DNA of 64,000 nt, from contig NZ_JAUSXS010000001.1 in assembly GCF_030816195.1 (NCBI RefSeq), forward strand, positions 5,417,501 through 5,481,500, written 5' to 3'. The DNA comes from Pseudomonas sp. W4I3 (GTDB lineage: Bacteria > Pseudomonadota > Gammaproteobacteria > Pseudomonadales > Pseudomonadaceae). The translations under genes were made by a program, and so were the position numbers. Of this stretch, positions 20,636 to 31,692 are shown piece after piece. The notes under the pieces were generated by a model. It did no database searches. It was given only the letters and a program-made list of their open reading frames with translations, and was not told the DNA's origin. Numbering within the stretch: the stretch's first letter is position 1; each line of letters opens with the position of its first letter.

Positions 20636-22063
20636 CTACAGATTCAGGCGAGCCGCTAAAGAGTCGGCATAGTCCTGCCACTCACCCAGTACCTGGCGCT
20701 GGAACGAAGTCGCACTGTTTTCCAACTCCTCACGCGCAAGCTTAAATGCCATCAAGGTATTGGGTGCGCCCCACGCCGGGTCTGACAAACGTTGCTGACA
20801 GAAAAGTCTCCAGCGCTCTTGTTCCTCAATGCTCAAGGTTTCAGGAAAGTTACGCGCGCGGTAGCGAAATAATAATTCCGGCAAACGACGATCATCGAAG
20901 GGCCATTGCTGACGTCCTAATTGAACCGGCTCTGCCATGCGAACTTGTTCACATAAACGCCGGTCACGGTCGCCGATAAAACCGTCGTAGAGCTGCTGCT
21001 CCGGATCCTCGTTCGCCGCAAATTCCTCCTCGGTATAAATGCTCGCCAACTTGTCACGCCAAACTTCCTGTGCGTCAGTTAGTCGCAGCGCGCGCGCCTG
21101 ATAAACGTCCATATCCAATTGCAGCCGCTCGCGATCTTCGGCCCGCAGCACCTTCAAGGGCGCGACGACCGGGCAGCGATTGATGTGCAACAACTTCAAA
21201 GGCACCGGCAGCTCACCTTCCGCCAGTTGATCGCGGCGCGTATAAAGGCGTTCGCGCAACATGTCGGCATCCAGCTCGAGCAGGCCCTGCGGGTCGAGCC
21301 CCAGGTCGCAGACAATCAATGCATTGCGATTGCGCGGGTGCCACGCCAAAGGCAATACGACTCCAAGATAATGACGCTCGGCGCTGAAGCGTCCGGAAAT
21401 GTGCACCATCGGCTGCAACAATCGCACCTGGTCCATTACCCGTTGCTTGCTGCGCAACTGGAACAACCATTCATACAGTTTGGGTTGTTTGTCCCGCACC
21501 AACCGCGCCAGGGCAATGGTTGCGCGTACGTCAGACAACGCATCATGAGCCTGGCCGTGGTCGATGCCATTGGCCTCGGTCAAGCGCTCAAGCTTGAGCG
21601 TCACGCGCCCGTCTTGCTCGGGCCACACAATCCCTTCCGGTCGCAGGGCATACGCGGTGCGCATCACATCGATCAAATCCCAGCGACTGTTACCGCCCTG
21701 CCACTCACGCGCATAAGGGTCGAAAAAATTGCGGTACAGGCTGTAGCGCGTCATTTCGTCGTCGAATCGCAAGGTGTTGTAACCCGCGCCGCACGTACCG
21801 GGCGCAGACAGTTCAGCGTGCACCCGCGTCATGAAATCCGCTTCGCTAAGGCCCTTCTGCGCCAGCACCTGCGGGGTAATCCCGGTGATCGCACACGCCG
21901 CCGGATGGGGCAGGATATCGTCGCTGGGCTGACAATAAAGGTTGATCGGCGGGCCGACTTCGTTGAGCTCGAGGTCGGTACGAATGCCGGCTACCTGCAG
22001 CGGGCGATCGCTGCGCGGGTTGATCCCGGTGGTTTCATAGTCGTACCAGAAAATGGAGGTCAC
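20636..22063 (-). CDS. sbcB: Exodeoxyribonuclease I
   Basis: A 475-residue ExoI, which degrades single-stranded DNA 3' to 5' and serves in recombination and mismatch repair. The DEDDh active site is visible: WYDYETTG at residues 6-13, YNTLRFDDEM near 93-102, and HDALSDVRATI near 170. The SH3-like and helical C-terminal regions and the end SLAARLNL are complete. The gene is divergent from the membrane operon that follows. Confidence 0.96.
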   Translation of the reverse strand: MTSIFWYDYETTGINPRSDRPLQVAGIRTDLELNEVGPPINLYCQPSDDILPHPAACAITGITPQVLAQKGLSEADFMTRVHAELSAPGTCGAGYNTLRFDDEMTRYSLYRNFFDPYAREWQGGNSRWDLIDVMRTAYALRPEGIVWPEQDGRVTLKLERLTEANGIDHGQAHDALSDVRATIALARLVRDKQPKLYEWLFQLRSKQRVMDQVRLLQPMVHISGRFSAERHYLGVVLPLAWHPRNRNALIVCDLGLDPQGLLELDADMLRERLYTRRDQLAEGELPVPLKLLHINRCPVVAPLKVLRAEDRERLQLDMDVYQARALRLTDAQEVWRDKLASIYTEEEFAANEDPEQQLYDGFIGDRDRRLCEQVRMAEPVQLGRQQWPFDDRRLPELLFRYRARNFPETLSIEEQERWRLFCQQRLSDPAWGAPNTLMAFKLAREELENSATSFQRQVLGEWQDYADSLAARLNL

Positions 22064-22229
22064 GGGCTGTTCCTGTGCTGAAGACCGGCAAAGTCTAGGC
22101 GCTGAAAGGTGTCAGGGGCCAGCGATACCTTACTGTACAAACATCCAGTTAAATCTTGAAGGGTTGCTTCCAGCCTCGACACTGCTAGCATCCGTCTCTC
22201 TCAGTCGCTTCGCACTGCCAAGGACCGCA

Positions 22230-22922
22230 ATGCCAATAGCCCCTTTGGATACCTGCTACCAGATCGAGACCCCGGAGGGTATCGACCTGCCCTTGCGCCC
22301 CGCCGGCCTGCCGCCAAGGGCATTGGCGTTTGCCTTCGACCTGCTCGTGCGTGGCGTGATCATGGGCATCCTGCTTGTGCCCCTGGCGCTGCTGGGCAAC
22401 CTCGGGCTCGGCTTGGGCTCGCTGCTGCTGTTTCTGGTCAGTTGGTGGTACATGGTGCTGTTCGAAGTGCTCAATCAGGGCTGCTCCCCCGGCAAGCAGG
22501 TCATGGGCCTGCGCGTGGTGCAGGACGACGGCACCCCCATCGGCTGGTCGGCATCGCTGATCCGCAACCTGCTGCGCTTTGTCGACATGCTGCCCTTCGG
22601 CTACTTCTTCGGCGCCGTCAGTTGCCTGCAGCATCCGCATTTCAAGCGGCTCGGCGACCTGGCTGCGGGTACGCTGGTGGTCTACCGCGAACAGTCGCTG
22701 GCCCGCCCACGCATCCCCCCGGCCGCCGCCCTGCGCTTGCCCTTTGCACTGGACCTGAGCGAACAGCGAGCCATACTCGGTTTCGCCGAACGCCAGGCTG
22801 AGCTGTCTGCCGAACGGGTGCAGGAACTGGCTGCAATCCTCGCCGCGCCCTTGCAGGTGTCTCCGGCTCGCGCCGTGGAGCAACTCAACGGTGTGGCCCA
22901 TGGCTTGTTGGGGCCGACATGA
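22230..22922 (+). CDS. RDD-family membrane protein
   Basis: A 230-residue protein with an RDD domain: PRALAFAFDLLVRG (first Arg and Asp), two or three hydrophobic helices (about residues 35-80) and the GKQVMGLRVVQDDGTPIGWSASLIRNLLRFVD segment. The C-terminal 80 residues are soluble. The function of RDD proteins is generally unknown. It opens a six-gene operon in which nearly every junction overlaps; here ATGA joins it to the SpoIIM gene. ATG 22230 begins at the conserved part; upstream codons overlap the sbcB promoter region and are ignored. Confidence 0.85.
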   Translation: MPIAPLDTCYQIETPEGIDLPLRPAGLPPRALAFAFDLLVRGVIMGILLVPLALLGNLGLGLGSLLLFLVSWWYMVLFEVLNQGCSPGKQVMGLRVVQDDGTPIGWSASLIRNLLRFVDMLPFGYFFGAVSCLQHPHFKRLGDLAAGTLVVYREQSLARPRIPPAAALRLPFALDLSEQRAILGFAERQAELSAERVQELAAILAAPLQVSPARAVEQLNGVAHGLLGPT

Positions 22923-23893
22923 AGCAGAGCCTTTTCGAAAGCCGTCACCAGCCGCAATGGGAAACCTTCGCCGAACAGCTGCAACAGTTGGAGCGAGGCA
23001 AAGCCTGCGAGGTATCCGACTTCCCTTATCACTATCGACGCCTATGCCAACACCTGGCCGTGGCCCAGGAGCGCGGCTACAGCAGTTACCTGGTGGACCG
23101 CCTGCAACAACTGGCGCTGCGCGGCCACCAGCAACTGTATCGTCATCGCAGCCAAACGACGGCGAACGTACTGGCCTTCGTCCTGGCCGGCTTCCCGCGC
23201 CTGGTGCGCGAACAGTGGCGCTTCGTACTGGTCGCCAGCCTGCTGTTCTTCGGCAGCCTGCTGGGTATCGCTTTGCTGGTCTACCTGTTCCCCGACCTGA
23301 TCTACAGCATTGTCAGCCCGCAACAGGTGGCCGAGATGCAAAGCATGTACGACCCCGCCGCGAGCCGCCTGGGGCGCGCGGCCGAACGCGCCTCCAGCGA
23401 AGACTGGATGATGTTTGGCTATTACGTGATGCACAACATCGGCATCGCCTTCCAGACCTTTGCCGCCGGTTTGCTGTTCGGCCTGGGCAGCGTGTTCTTC
23501 CTGGTATTCAACGGATTGACCATCGGGGCGGTCTGCGGGTACCTCAGTGAAATCGGCTACGGCCAGACGTTCTGGTCATTTGTGATCGGTCATGGCGCCT
23601 TCGAACTCAGCGCCATTGCTCTGGCCGGTGCAGCAGGCCTGCAACTGGGCTGGTCGCTGATCGCTCCAGGGCCACTGGCACGTAGCGAATCCCTGCGCCT
23701 GGCAGCCCGCAAAAGCGTGCAGATGCTCTGCGGGGTCATGATATTCCTGCTGATCGCAGCGTTCGTCGAAGCCTACTGGTCGTCCACCACGACCGTTGCA
23801 CCTTGGATCAAATACCTCGTGGGCAGCGCACTTTGGCTGCTGGTGGCCGCCTACCTGATCTTCGCCGGCCGGACTTACCATGCGCCTGACTGA
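22919..23893 (+). CDS. Stage II sporulation protein M-like (SpoIIM/DUF95) membrane protein
   Basis: A 324-residue integral membrane protein with a soluble helical N-terminus (about 1-90) and five or six membrane helices. It carries the family features MMFGYYVMHNIGIAFQTFAAGLLFGLGS and FVIGHGAFELSAIALAGAAGL. SpoIIM works in Bacillus engulfment; relatives in non-sporulating bacteria are common in MoxR operons and have no settled role. Translation is coupled at both ends (ATGA with the RDD gene, 14-base overlap with the next gene). Confidence 0.86.
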   Translation: MKQSLFESRHQPQWETFAEQLQQLERGKACEVSDFPYHYRRLCQHLAVAQERGYSSYLVDRLQQLALRGHQQLYRHRSQTTANVLAFVLAGFPRLVREQWRFVLVASLLFFGSLLGIALLVYLFPDLIYSIVSPQQVAEMQSMYDPAASRLGRAAERASSEDWMMFGYYVMHNIGIAFQTFAAGLLFGLGSVFFLVFNGLTIGAVCGYLSEIGYGQTFWSFVIGHGAFELSAIALAGAAGLQLGWSLIAPGPLARSESLRLAARKSVQMLCGVMIFLLIAAFVEAYWSSTTTVAPWIKYLVGSALWLLVAAYLIFAGRTYHAPD

Positions 23894-25409
23894 CTCAAGC
23901 GTGGTCATCCGCCCGCGCACCTCCTGGGAAGCCATGGACCTTGGCGTGCTGATGGCCGGGGAACATCGGGCATTGCTGATGAGCAGTTGGGCACTGGTAA
24001 GCCTGCCTGTGTTCACCCTGCTCACTGCGCTGCTGTGGCAGTACCCGTCTTACGCCATATTCGTGTTCTGGTGGCTGAAGCCCGCGTTCGAGCGCTTGCC
24101 GTTGTACATTCTTTCCAAGGCCCTGTTTGGTGAAACGCCCAGCCTGAAACAGGCCGTTCGACAGTGGCCACGCCTGCTCAAGGGGCAACTGCTCGCCAGC
24201 CTGACCTGGCGTCGGCTGAGCTTGAGCCGCAGCTTAGTGCTGCCAGTAAGTCAGCTCGAAGGCCTGGAGGGTCAAGCTCGTCAGCAGCGCCTGGGCGTAC
24301 TGCAACAGCGCAATGCGGGCGCCGCGCGCTGGTTGACGATCATCGGAGTGCATCTGGAAATCGGTCTGTGGTTCGGTTGTATGGCGCTGTTCTATCTATT
24401 CATCCCGGAGCAGGTCGAACTGGATTGGGACTGGCAGCGCCTGGCACTGGCGACAGGCCCGCAGGGGCTATGGCTGGAACACCTGAGCAATGCCTTCTAT
24501 GCGTTGATCCTCGTGTTCTGGGAACCCATCTACGTCGCCTGCGGCTTCAGCCTGTATTTGAACCGTCGCACCGTACTGGAAGCCTGGGACCTTGAACTGG
24601 TGTTTCGAAGGTTGCGCCAACGTCTGAGCAGTGTGGCGCCGCTGTTGTTGATAGCCGTCGGGCTGGCACTGGTGCAACTGAGTTCATCGGCGATGGCCGA
24701 TGAAATACCTGATTCAAAGTCCCTCAGCACCCAGGCGGCCAGCCAATCGATCAAGGCATTGCTGGAAAAGCCGCCGTTCAAGAACCCAGAAACCGTGACC
24801 CGTTATCGTTTTGGCGAGGAAAAACCCGCCACTGGCCGCAAAGCCCAAGGCGACGGCAAGCTGCCTGGGTGGCTCCAGCACTTGCTTGATAACCTCAACA
24901 GCAACACCTTCAAGCACGTGGCCCAAGGCCTGGAGATACTGCTATGGGCCCTGGTGATTGGCGGGCTGGCCTTGGTGGTGTGGCGCTACCGTGAATGGCT
25001 GCGCACGTTTGTCAGCCGCAGACGGCGACCTCATCCCAAAGCCGCAAAACCTGCGCCGGCCCAGTTGTTCGGGCTGGACGTGGGGGTCGAAACATTGCCC
25101 GACGACATCGCCAGCGCCGCCGAACAGCTATGGCCCAACCAACCGAGAGAGGCCCTTGGCCTGCTCTATCGCGGCCTGCTCAGCCGGCTGCTGCATGAGT
25201 TCAACCTGCCGCTCAAAAGTGCCGACACCGAGGGCCAGGTACTGGAGCGCATTCACCCTTTGCAGCATCCGCAGTTGCTGGCATTCAGTCACGAGTTGAC
25301 CCGTCACTGGCAAAACCTCGCCTATGGCCACCGCTTGCCTCCCGACGCCGCCCAGCAAAAGCTCTGCAGCGACTGGCGCGCACTCTTCAGTGGCGGAGCG
25401 AGCCAATGA
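23880..25409 (+). CDS. Membrane protein with C-terminal DUF4129 domain
   Basis: A 509-residue protein. Hydrophobic segments lie around residues 40-60, 155-180, 205-225, 255-275 and 350-370. A periplasmic or extracellular loop follows the fourth (SSAMADEIPDSK...). The C-terminal 110 residues (EALGLLYRGLLSRLLHEFNLPLKSADTEGQVLERI) match DUF4129, a domain found mainly in MoxR/transglutaminase/DUF58 operons. It overlaps the DUF4350 gene by four bases (ATGA at 25406). Biochemical role unknown. Confidence 0.82.
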   Translation: MRLTDSSVVIRPRTSWEAMDLGVLMAGEHRALLMSSWALVSLPVFTLLTALLWQYPSYAIFVFWWLKPAFERLPLYILSKALFGETPSLKQAVRQWPRLLKGQLLASLTWRRLSLSRSLVLPVSQLEGLEGQARQQRLGVLQQRNAGAARWLTIIGVHLEIGLWFGCMALFYLFIPEQVELDWDWQRLALATGPQGLWLEHLSNAFYALILVFWEPIYVACGFSLYLNRRTVLEAWDLELVFRRLRQRLSSVAPLLLIAVGLALVQLSSSAMADEIPDSKSLSTQAASQSIKALLEKPPFKNPETVTRYRFGEEKPATGRKAQGDGKLPGWLQHLLDNLNSNTFKHVAQGLEILLWALVIGGLALVVWRYREWLRTFVSRRRRPHPKAAKPAPAQLFGLDVGVETLPDDIASAAEQLWPNQPREALGLLYRGLLSRLLHEFNLPLKSADTEGQVLERIHPLQHPQLLAFSHELTRHWQNLAYGHRLPPDAAQQKLCSDWRALFSGGASQ

Positions 25410-26559
25410 ACCGACCCTTAGTCTGGATGGCGCTGCTGCTGGCTTGCCTGTTAGGAGTAGGTGGCCTGTATGCCTGGCACAAGGCAATTCCCTATGAGGA
25501 AGTCGTGGATCGCGGCCCATCGCCGCAGGCACTGGCGAATCCTTACCTGGCGGCCGAGCATTTCCTGCGCGGGCAAGGCGTGGCGGTAGCGCACGCCAAT
25601 GGACTTGAGCGCCTGGCCGACCTGCCCGCCACCGGCCATAGCCTGCTGTTGCTGGGGGAGCGCAGCAACATGACCCCGCGCCAGGTTGAACAGCTGCTGG
25701 CATGGACAAAAGCCGGCGGCCACCTGCTACTGGTGGCCGAAGCGTTATGGGATGACGAGACTGGAAAAAGCGGCGATTTGTTGCTCGATCGTCTCAATCT
25801 GCGCCAGTCCTTGAGTGATGACTTCGACGAGCCGGCGCCACCGCGCAAAAAAGTCGCGCCGGACCTCACCAAACTGTATGTCGACAATGAAACCGCGCCG
25901 GCGTACTTCAGTTTCGACACCGACTTCAACCTTACCGACCCCAAGCACTTGGCGCAGTTTTCAGCCAACAGCGCCAAGTCCAGCCATTTGATGCAAGTTG
26001 ACCTTGGGTCAGGCCGCGTCACGGTGATTACCGACAGCGACCTGTGGAAAACCCCAGGCATCGGCAAACACGACAACGCCTGGCTGCTGTGGTACCTGAC
26101 CCAGGGCACTGACGTAACCTTGCTGTTCAACAGCGACGTGGACAACCTGCTCACCCTGTTAATCCGCTATTTTCCCCAGGCCCTCGTCGCGCTTGCAGCT
26201 CTGATTGCGCTGGCGCTCTGGCAAGCCGGCATGCGCCAGGGCCCGATCCAGGCGACCGCGCCCAAGGCACGGCGACAACTGCAAGAGCATTTGCGCGCCA
26301 GCGCCGACTTCCTGCTACGCCGCAACGGCCAAGGCACACTGCTGCAAGCCTTGCAGCAGGACCTGCTGCGCACCGCTCGACGGCGTCACCCCGGCTTCGA
26401 ACACCTCGACACGGCCGAACAATGGCAGGTGCTGGAACGCCTGACGCGACAACCCTCTCATATCATCAGCCAGGCACTCGGCGCACCGACGCTGAAACGG
26501 CTCTCCAGCGCGGACTTCAGCCGCCAGGTGGCGTGCCTGCAAACCCTCAGGAATGCCCT

Positions 26560-26563
<4 letters not shown>
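25406..26563 (+). CDS. DUF4350 membrane-anchored protein
   Basis: A 385-residue protein with an N-terminal anchor (about residues 6-23), an extracytoplasmic DUF4350 domain (SPQALANPYLAAEHFLRGQGVAVAH ... LLLLGERSNMTPRQVEQLLAWTKAGGHLLLVAEAL), a second membrane helix near residue 255 and a cytoplasmic tail. DUF4350 resembles the GldG/ThuA-like class I glutamine amidotransferase fold, probably as a binding rather than a catalytic domain. The stop overlaps the MoxR start (ATGA). The function is not known. Confidence 0.8.
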
Positions 26564-27558
<995 letters not shown>

Positions 27559-27565
27559 CGCCGAC

Positions 27566-28897
27566 ATGAAACCGACCCGTCTGTTCCTGACCTGGCTGGG
27601 TGTGCTGCTAGCCCTCAATATCCTCCTGGGCATGTCGGTGGCGTTGCAGTTCAAGGTGCCCGATGCCTTGCACGCAATCGCCTGGGGCCTGCTGCTGGCC
27701 CTGCTTTTGCTGTCGGTGCTGGATGCCCTAAGGTTGCGCCGCCGGCCGTCCCCACGCGTGCAAAGGACGCTGCCAGGCAGCCTGGCGTTGGGGCGCTGGG
27801 GCGAAGTGCGGCTGTCACTGGAACATGACTATCCACAACCGCTGACCGCGCAGGTGTTCGATCACGTGCCCGACGGACTGGTTGTGGATAACCTGCCCCA
27901 ATCCATCCCGCTGCGCCCCGGCGAACGTGGCGAACTGGGTTATCGGGTGCGCCCCGTGCGACGTGGACATTTCAGCTTCAGCCGCTGCGAAATCCACGTG
28001 CCCAGCCCCTTGGGATTGTGGTCGGCACGGCGCTGGATCGAAGGCAGCGATGCCACGCGCGTCTACCCGGATTTCGCCCGTTTATCCGGTGCGCAGTTGC
28101 AGGGGGTGGATAACTGGCTGAGCCAACTGGGCGTACGTCAGCACCAGCGGCGCGGGCCGGGCCTGGAGTTTCATCAGTTACGCGAGTTTCGCGACGGTGA
28201 CAGCCTGCGTCAGATCGACTGGAAAGCCACGGCGCGCCAACGCACGCCGATTGCTCGCGAGTATGAGGATGAGCGCGACCAGCAGATTGTATTCATGCTC
28301 GATTGTGGCCGGCGCATGCGCAGTCAGGATGACGAGTTGTCCCACTTCGACCACGCGCTGAATGCCTGCTTGCTGATGAGTTATGTCGCCTTGCGCCAGG
28401 GCGATGCGGTAGGTCTGTGTACCTTTGCCGGCGACCAACCGCGTTACCTGGCGCCGGTCAAGGGCAGCAGCCAGTTGAACGTTTTGCTCAATGCGGTCTA
28501 CGACCTGCAAAGCACACGCCAGACAGCCGACTATGAGGCCGCCGCCAGCCAGTTGCTGGCTCGGCAAAAACGCCGCGCATTGGTAATCGTGGTCACCAAC
28601 CTGCGCGATGAAGACGATGAAGCACTGCTCGGGGCTATCCAGCGAATCGGTCGACACCACCGGGTACTGGTCGCGAGCTTGCGAGAGGAAATACTCGATC
28701 ACTTGCGCCAGGCCCCGGTCCAAACCCTACCCGAAGCACTGGCCTACAGCGGCGCAGTTGACTACCTAAACCGGCGAAACCAGCTGCATGATCGCCTGGG
28801 TGCGCATGGGCTGGCAGTGCTGGACAGCTTGCCGTCGACGTTGGGCGCCGCGCTAGTGACCCGTTATCTGCGCTGGAAAAAAGCCGGCGTGTTCTGA
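27566..28897 (+). CDS. DUF58 domain protein (VWA-like) with two N-terminal membrane helices
   Basis: A 443-residue protein. Two hydrophobic helices at about residues 6-25 and 32-50 are followed by a beta-rich domain and then the DUF58 signature GPGLEFHQLREFRDGDSLRQIDWKATAR (residues 196-223) and a VWA-like region with a MIDAS-type FMLDCGRRM. DUF58 proteins pair with MoxR ATPases. It is the last gene of the operon; no clear terminator follows, and a convergent PilZ gene begins 33 bases later on the other strand. Confidence 0.88.
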   Translation: MKPTRLFLTWLGVLLALNILLGMSVALQFKVPDALHAIAWGLLLALLLLSVLDALRLRRRPSPRVQRTLPGSLALGRWGEVRLSLEHDYPQPLTAQVFDHVPDGLVVDNLPQSIPLRPGERGELGYRVRPVRRGHFSFSRCEIHVPSPLGLWSARRWIEGSDATRVYPDFARLSGAQLQGVDNWLSQLGVRQHQRRGPGLEFHQLREFRDGDSLRQIDWKATARQRTPIAREYEDERDQQIVFMLDCGRRMRSQDDELSHFDHALNACLLMSYVALRQGDAVGLCTFAGDQPRYLAPVKGSSQLNVLLNAVYDLQSTRQTADYEAAASQLLARQKRRALVIVVTNLRDEDDEALLGAIQRIGRHHRVLVASLREEILDHLRQAPVQTLPEALAYSGAVDYLNRRNQLHDRLGAHGLAVLDSLPSTLGAALVTRYLRWKKAGVF

Positions 28898-28930
28898 AGA
28901 CAGGCATACGACCAGGCTAGACGCAGATAG

Positions 28931-29290
28931 TCAGGCAGATGCCTGCAACGGATCGAAACTGAAGTAATGCAACAAAGCGCTGATCAGCTGTGTGTATTCT
29001 GCGCACGCCTGACGCACGCGGAAACCCGAGTCGTAATGCTGCGGGTTGACATCTTCATGGCTCCACAAACACGTTGCGGTGAGGCTAACAGCCTGGAACT
29101 CGCCGTCCGGCCCCGGAATTTTCAAGCACAGCTCAAAATCTGCACCGATCATCATCGGAAGCTGGCTGATCAGCATCAGCCCGTCCTCAGAAACGTCGCC
29201 CAGAAAACCGATTGGCTTGTCCGTAAGCCGATTGAACACCTGCAGAAAATAAGGCAGCTGATGCCGTTCGATCCGTCGTTCGATAAACAT
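28931..29290 (-). CDS. PilZ-domain protein
   Basis: A 119-residue single-domain PilZ protein, expected to bind cyclic di-GMP. It has an N-terminal RRIERHQLPYFLQV (RxxxR-type arm) and DVSEDGLML matching the (D/N)xSxxG motif. ATG 29290 is preferred; TTG 29308 lies six codons upstream in the same frame. Cyclic di-GMP effectors of this type control motility or exopolysaccharide. The gene is alone, converging on the DUF58 gene. Confidence 0.8.
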   Translation of the reverse strand: MFIERRIERHQLPYFLQVFNRLTDKPIGFLGDVSEDGLMLISQLPMMIGADFELCLKIPGPDGEFQAVSLTATCLWSHEDVNPQHYDSGFRVRQACAEYTQLISALLHYFSFDPLQASA

Positions 29291-29495
29291 GTTGAGTTCG
29301 CCATCCAATAAAGCCAGTGATTCGGAACGAGCCCAGCGCTCGCTCTCCCTGGATATCGGTGTGACAAGCGCTCGTTGTCACAAAACAGCTGCCGAATCCG
29401 GGCCTTGCATTCTTTTGAATAGAAAGTTGTACAAACAGACATTCAAAGAATAACCCAAGACTGGAAACCGGCCAGTTATGAAGCGACAAATAGCA

Positions 29496-29870
29496 TCACA
29501 AAGACGTCGGCCGAGGTTGCGCCACACTCACCCCAGAGGTATGGCCCAGCTGGCGCAAGGTATCGAGCCGGGCTCGGGCACGGTAAGCGTATTCGCTTGC
29601 CGGGTATTGGCTGATGATGAATTGATAGGTTTGCGCGGCATCGACGAACAGCTTCTGCCGCTCCAGGCACTGGCCGCGCAGCATCGAAACCTCAGGTTGC
29701 ACATAACGACGGGTGCGGCTCTCACGGTCGACCTGGGACAATTCCAGGGTGACCCGCGCGCAGTCACCCACCCCATAGGCGCGATAAGCGTTGTTCAAGT
29801 GATGGTCCATCGACCAACGGGTGCAGCCGACAACACTGACGGCCAGGGCAGCAACGAGCAAAATTCGCAT
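29496..29870 (-). CDS. Small lipoprotein, TPR-like
   Basis: A 124-residue protein with a lipoprotein signal (MRILLVAALAVSVVGC, lipobox VVGC at residues 13-16) and a helical mature part containing a tetratricopeptide-like stretch (LERQKLFVDAAQTYQFIISQYPASEYAYRARARLDTL). The product is probably anchored in the outer membrane and of unknown function. It is divergent from pyruvate kinase; a short palindrome (TCGACC-CCT-GGTCGA, 29898-29912) lies just upstream. Confidence 0.78.
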   Translation of the reverse strand: MRILLVAALAVSVVGCTRWSMDHHLNNAYRAYGVGDCARVTLELSQVDRESRTRRYVQPEVSMLRGQCLERQKLFVDAAQTYQFIISQYPASEYAYRARARLDTLRQLGHTSGVSVAQPRPTSL

Positions 29871-29897
29871 GGGGGTTCTCCTGTCTTGTGCAGTGTA

Positions 29898-29912
29898 TCG
29901 ACCCCTGGTCGA
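29898..29912. promoter_or_regulatory. Palindrome between the lipoprotein gene and pyk
   Basis: TCGACC-CCT-GGTCGA, perfect 6-base arms, 28 bases upstream of the lipoprotein start and 131 bases before pyk. Possible operator; no known consensus matched. Confidence 0.3.
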
Positions 29913-30043
29913 AAATCTTCAAGGTGTTTGCCTTCCATCCTCAGCAAAAACAAACCGATCGTCGATAAGTAGTGCAAACGAACAATGACTACAACGAAAG
30001 AGCATAGTAGCCTTCCCCAGCGCTTGAACTCAGGAGTCTGTGC

Positions 30044-31495
30044 ATGTCCGTCCGTCGTACCAAAATCGTCGCCACCCTTGGCCCGGCCAGCAACTCGCCG
30101 GAAGTCCTCGAACAGCTGATTCTGGCTGGTTTGGACGTTGCCCGTCTGAACTTCTCCCACGGCACCCCGGACGAGCACAAGGCTCGCGCCAAGCTGGTGC
30201 GTGACCTGGCCGCCAAACACGGCCGCTTCGTGGCGCTGCTGGGTGACCTGCAAGGCCCGAAAATCCGTATCGCCAAATTCGCCAACAAGCGGATCGAGTT
30301 GAAGATCGGTGACAAATTCACCTTCTCCACCAGCCATCCGCTGACCGAAGGCACCCAGGACGTCGTAGGCATCGACTATCCGGATCTGGTCAAGGACTGC
30401 GGCGTCGGCGACGAACTGCTGCTGGACGACGGCCGCGTGGTGATGCGCGTCGACACCGCAACCCCGACCGAACTGCATTGCACCGTGATCATCGGCGGCC
30501 CGCTGTCCGACCACAAAGGCATCAACCGTCGCGGCGGTGGCCTGACCGCACCGGCCCTGACTGAAAAAGACAAGGCCGACATCAAGCTCGCCGCCGAAAT
30601 GGAAGTGGACTACCTCGCCGTATCCTTCCCGCGCGACGCCGCCGACATGGAATACGCACGTAAACTGCGCGACGAAGCCGGTGGTACCGCCTGGCTGGTG
30701 GCGAAGATCGAACGCGCCGAAGCCGTGGCCGACGACGAAACCCTCGACGGCCTGATCAAGGCTTCCGACGCCGTGATGGTTGCCCGTGGCGACCTGGGCG
30801 TGGAAATCGGCGATGCCGAGCTGATCGGTATCCAGAAGAAGATCATCCTGCACGCACGCCGCCACAACAAAGCGGTGATCGTTGCGACGCAGATGATGGA
30901 GTCGATGATCCAGAACCCGATGCCGACCCGCGCCGAAGTGTCCGACGTGGCCAACGCCGTGCTCGACTACACCGACGCCGTGATGCTCTCGGCTGAAAGT
31001 GCCGCAGGCCCGTACCCGCTGGAAGCCGTGCAGGCCATGGCGCGTATCTGCCTCGGCGCCGAAAAGCACCCGACCAGCAAGACCTCCAGCCACCGTATCG
31101 GCAAAGAGTTCGAAAGCTGCGACCAGAGTATTGCCCTGGCCGCCATGTACACCGCCAACCACTTCCCGGGCGTAAAGGCGATCATCGCCCTGACCGAAAG
31201 TGGCTACACACCGCTGATCATGTCACGCATCCGTTCCTCGGTGCCGATCTACGCGTTCACCCCTCACCGCGAAGCCCAGGCGCGCGCGGCGATGTTCCGT
31301 GGCGTGTACACCATTCCGTTCGATCCGGCTTCGCTGGCACCGAACGAAGTCAGCCAGAAGGCTATCGACGAGCTGGTCAAACGCGGCGTAGTCGAGAAAG
31401 GCGACTGGGTCATCCTGACCAAGGGCGACAGCTACCACACCACTGGCGGCACCAATGGCATGAAGATCCTGCACGTGGGCGACCCGCAGGTCTGA
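30044..31495 (+). CDS. pyk: Pyruvate kinase
   Basis: A 483-residue pyruvate kinase of the PykA type, making pyruvate and ATP from phosphoenolpyruvate. It starts MSVRRTKIVATLGPASNSPEVL, has the catalytic segment LVAKIERAEAV with the active-site Lys, MVARGDLGVEIG, and the substrate/cation region VATQMMESM...TRAEVSDVANAVLDYTDAVMLSAESA. The C-terminal allosteric domain is complete. In a Pseudomonas that uses Entner-Doudoroff metabolism this is the outlet of the gap/edd pathway encoded 16 kb downstream. A REPIN follows the stop by 20 bases. Confidence 0.97.
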   Translation: MSVRRTKIVATLGPASNSPEVLEQLILAGLDVARLNFSHGTPDEHKARAKLVRDLAAKHGRFVALLGDLQGPKIRIAKFANKRIELKIGDKFTFSTSHPLTEGTQDVVGIDYPDLVKDCGVGDELLLDDGRVVMRVDTATPTELHCTVIIGGPLSDHKGINRRGGGLTAPALTEKDKADIKLAAEMEVDYLAVSFPRDAADMEYARKLRDEAGGTAWLVAKIERAEAVADDETLDGLIKASDAVMVARGDLGVEIGDAELIGIQKKIILHARRHNKAVIVATQMMESMIQNPMPTRAEVSDVANAVLDYTDAVMLSAESAAGPYPLEAVQAMARICLGAEKHPTSKTSSHRIGKEFESCDQSIALAAMYTANHFPGVKAIIALTESGYTPLIMSRIRSSVPIYAFTPHREAQARAAMFRGVYTIPFDPASLAPNEVSQKAIDELVKRGVVEKGDWVILTKGDSYHTTGGTNGMKILHVGDPQV

Positions 31496-31514
31496 GTGTC
31501 ACGCTGGAAAACAT

Positions 31515-31601
31515 GTGGGAGGGGGCTTGCTCCCGATAGCGGTGGATCAGTCACACATAAACTGACTGATCCATTGCTATCGGGAGCAAGCCCCCTCCCA
31601 C
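31515..31601. repeat. REPIN, GTGGGAGGGGGCTTGC family
   Basis: Inverted REP pair with GTGGGA ends outward and a spacer that itself folds (GATCAGTCA with TGACTGATC). It lies between pyk and the convergent reductase gene. Confidence 0.92.
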
Positions 31602-31692
31602 ATTTGACCGTGCACCTTTCAAACAACTCGGTCGATTGTGGGCCTGCGATGGCGTCGGTCATGGCGAATCTCGTGGCGGGAGGATTCAGCGC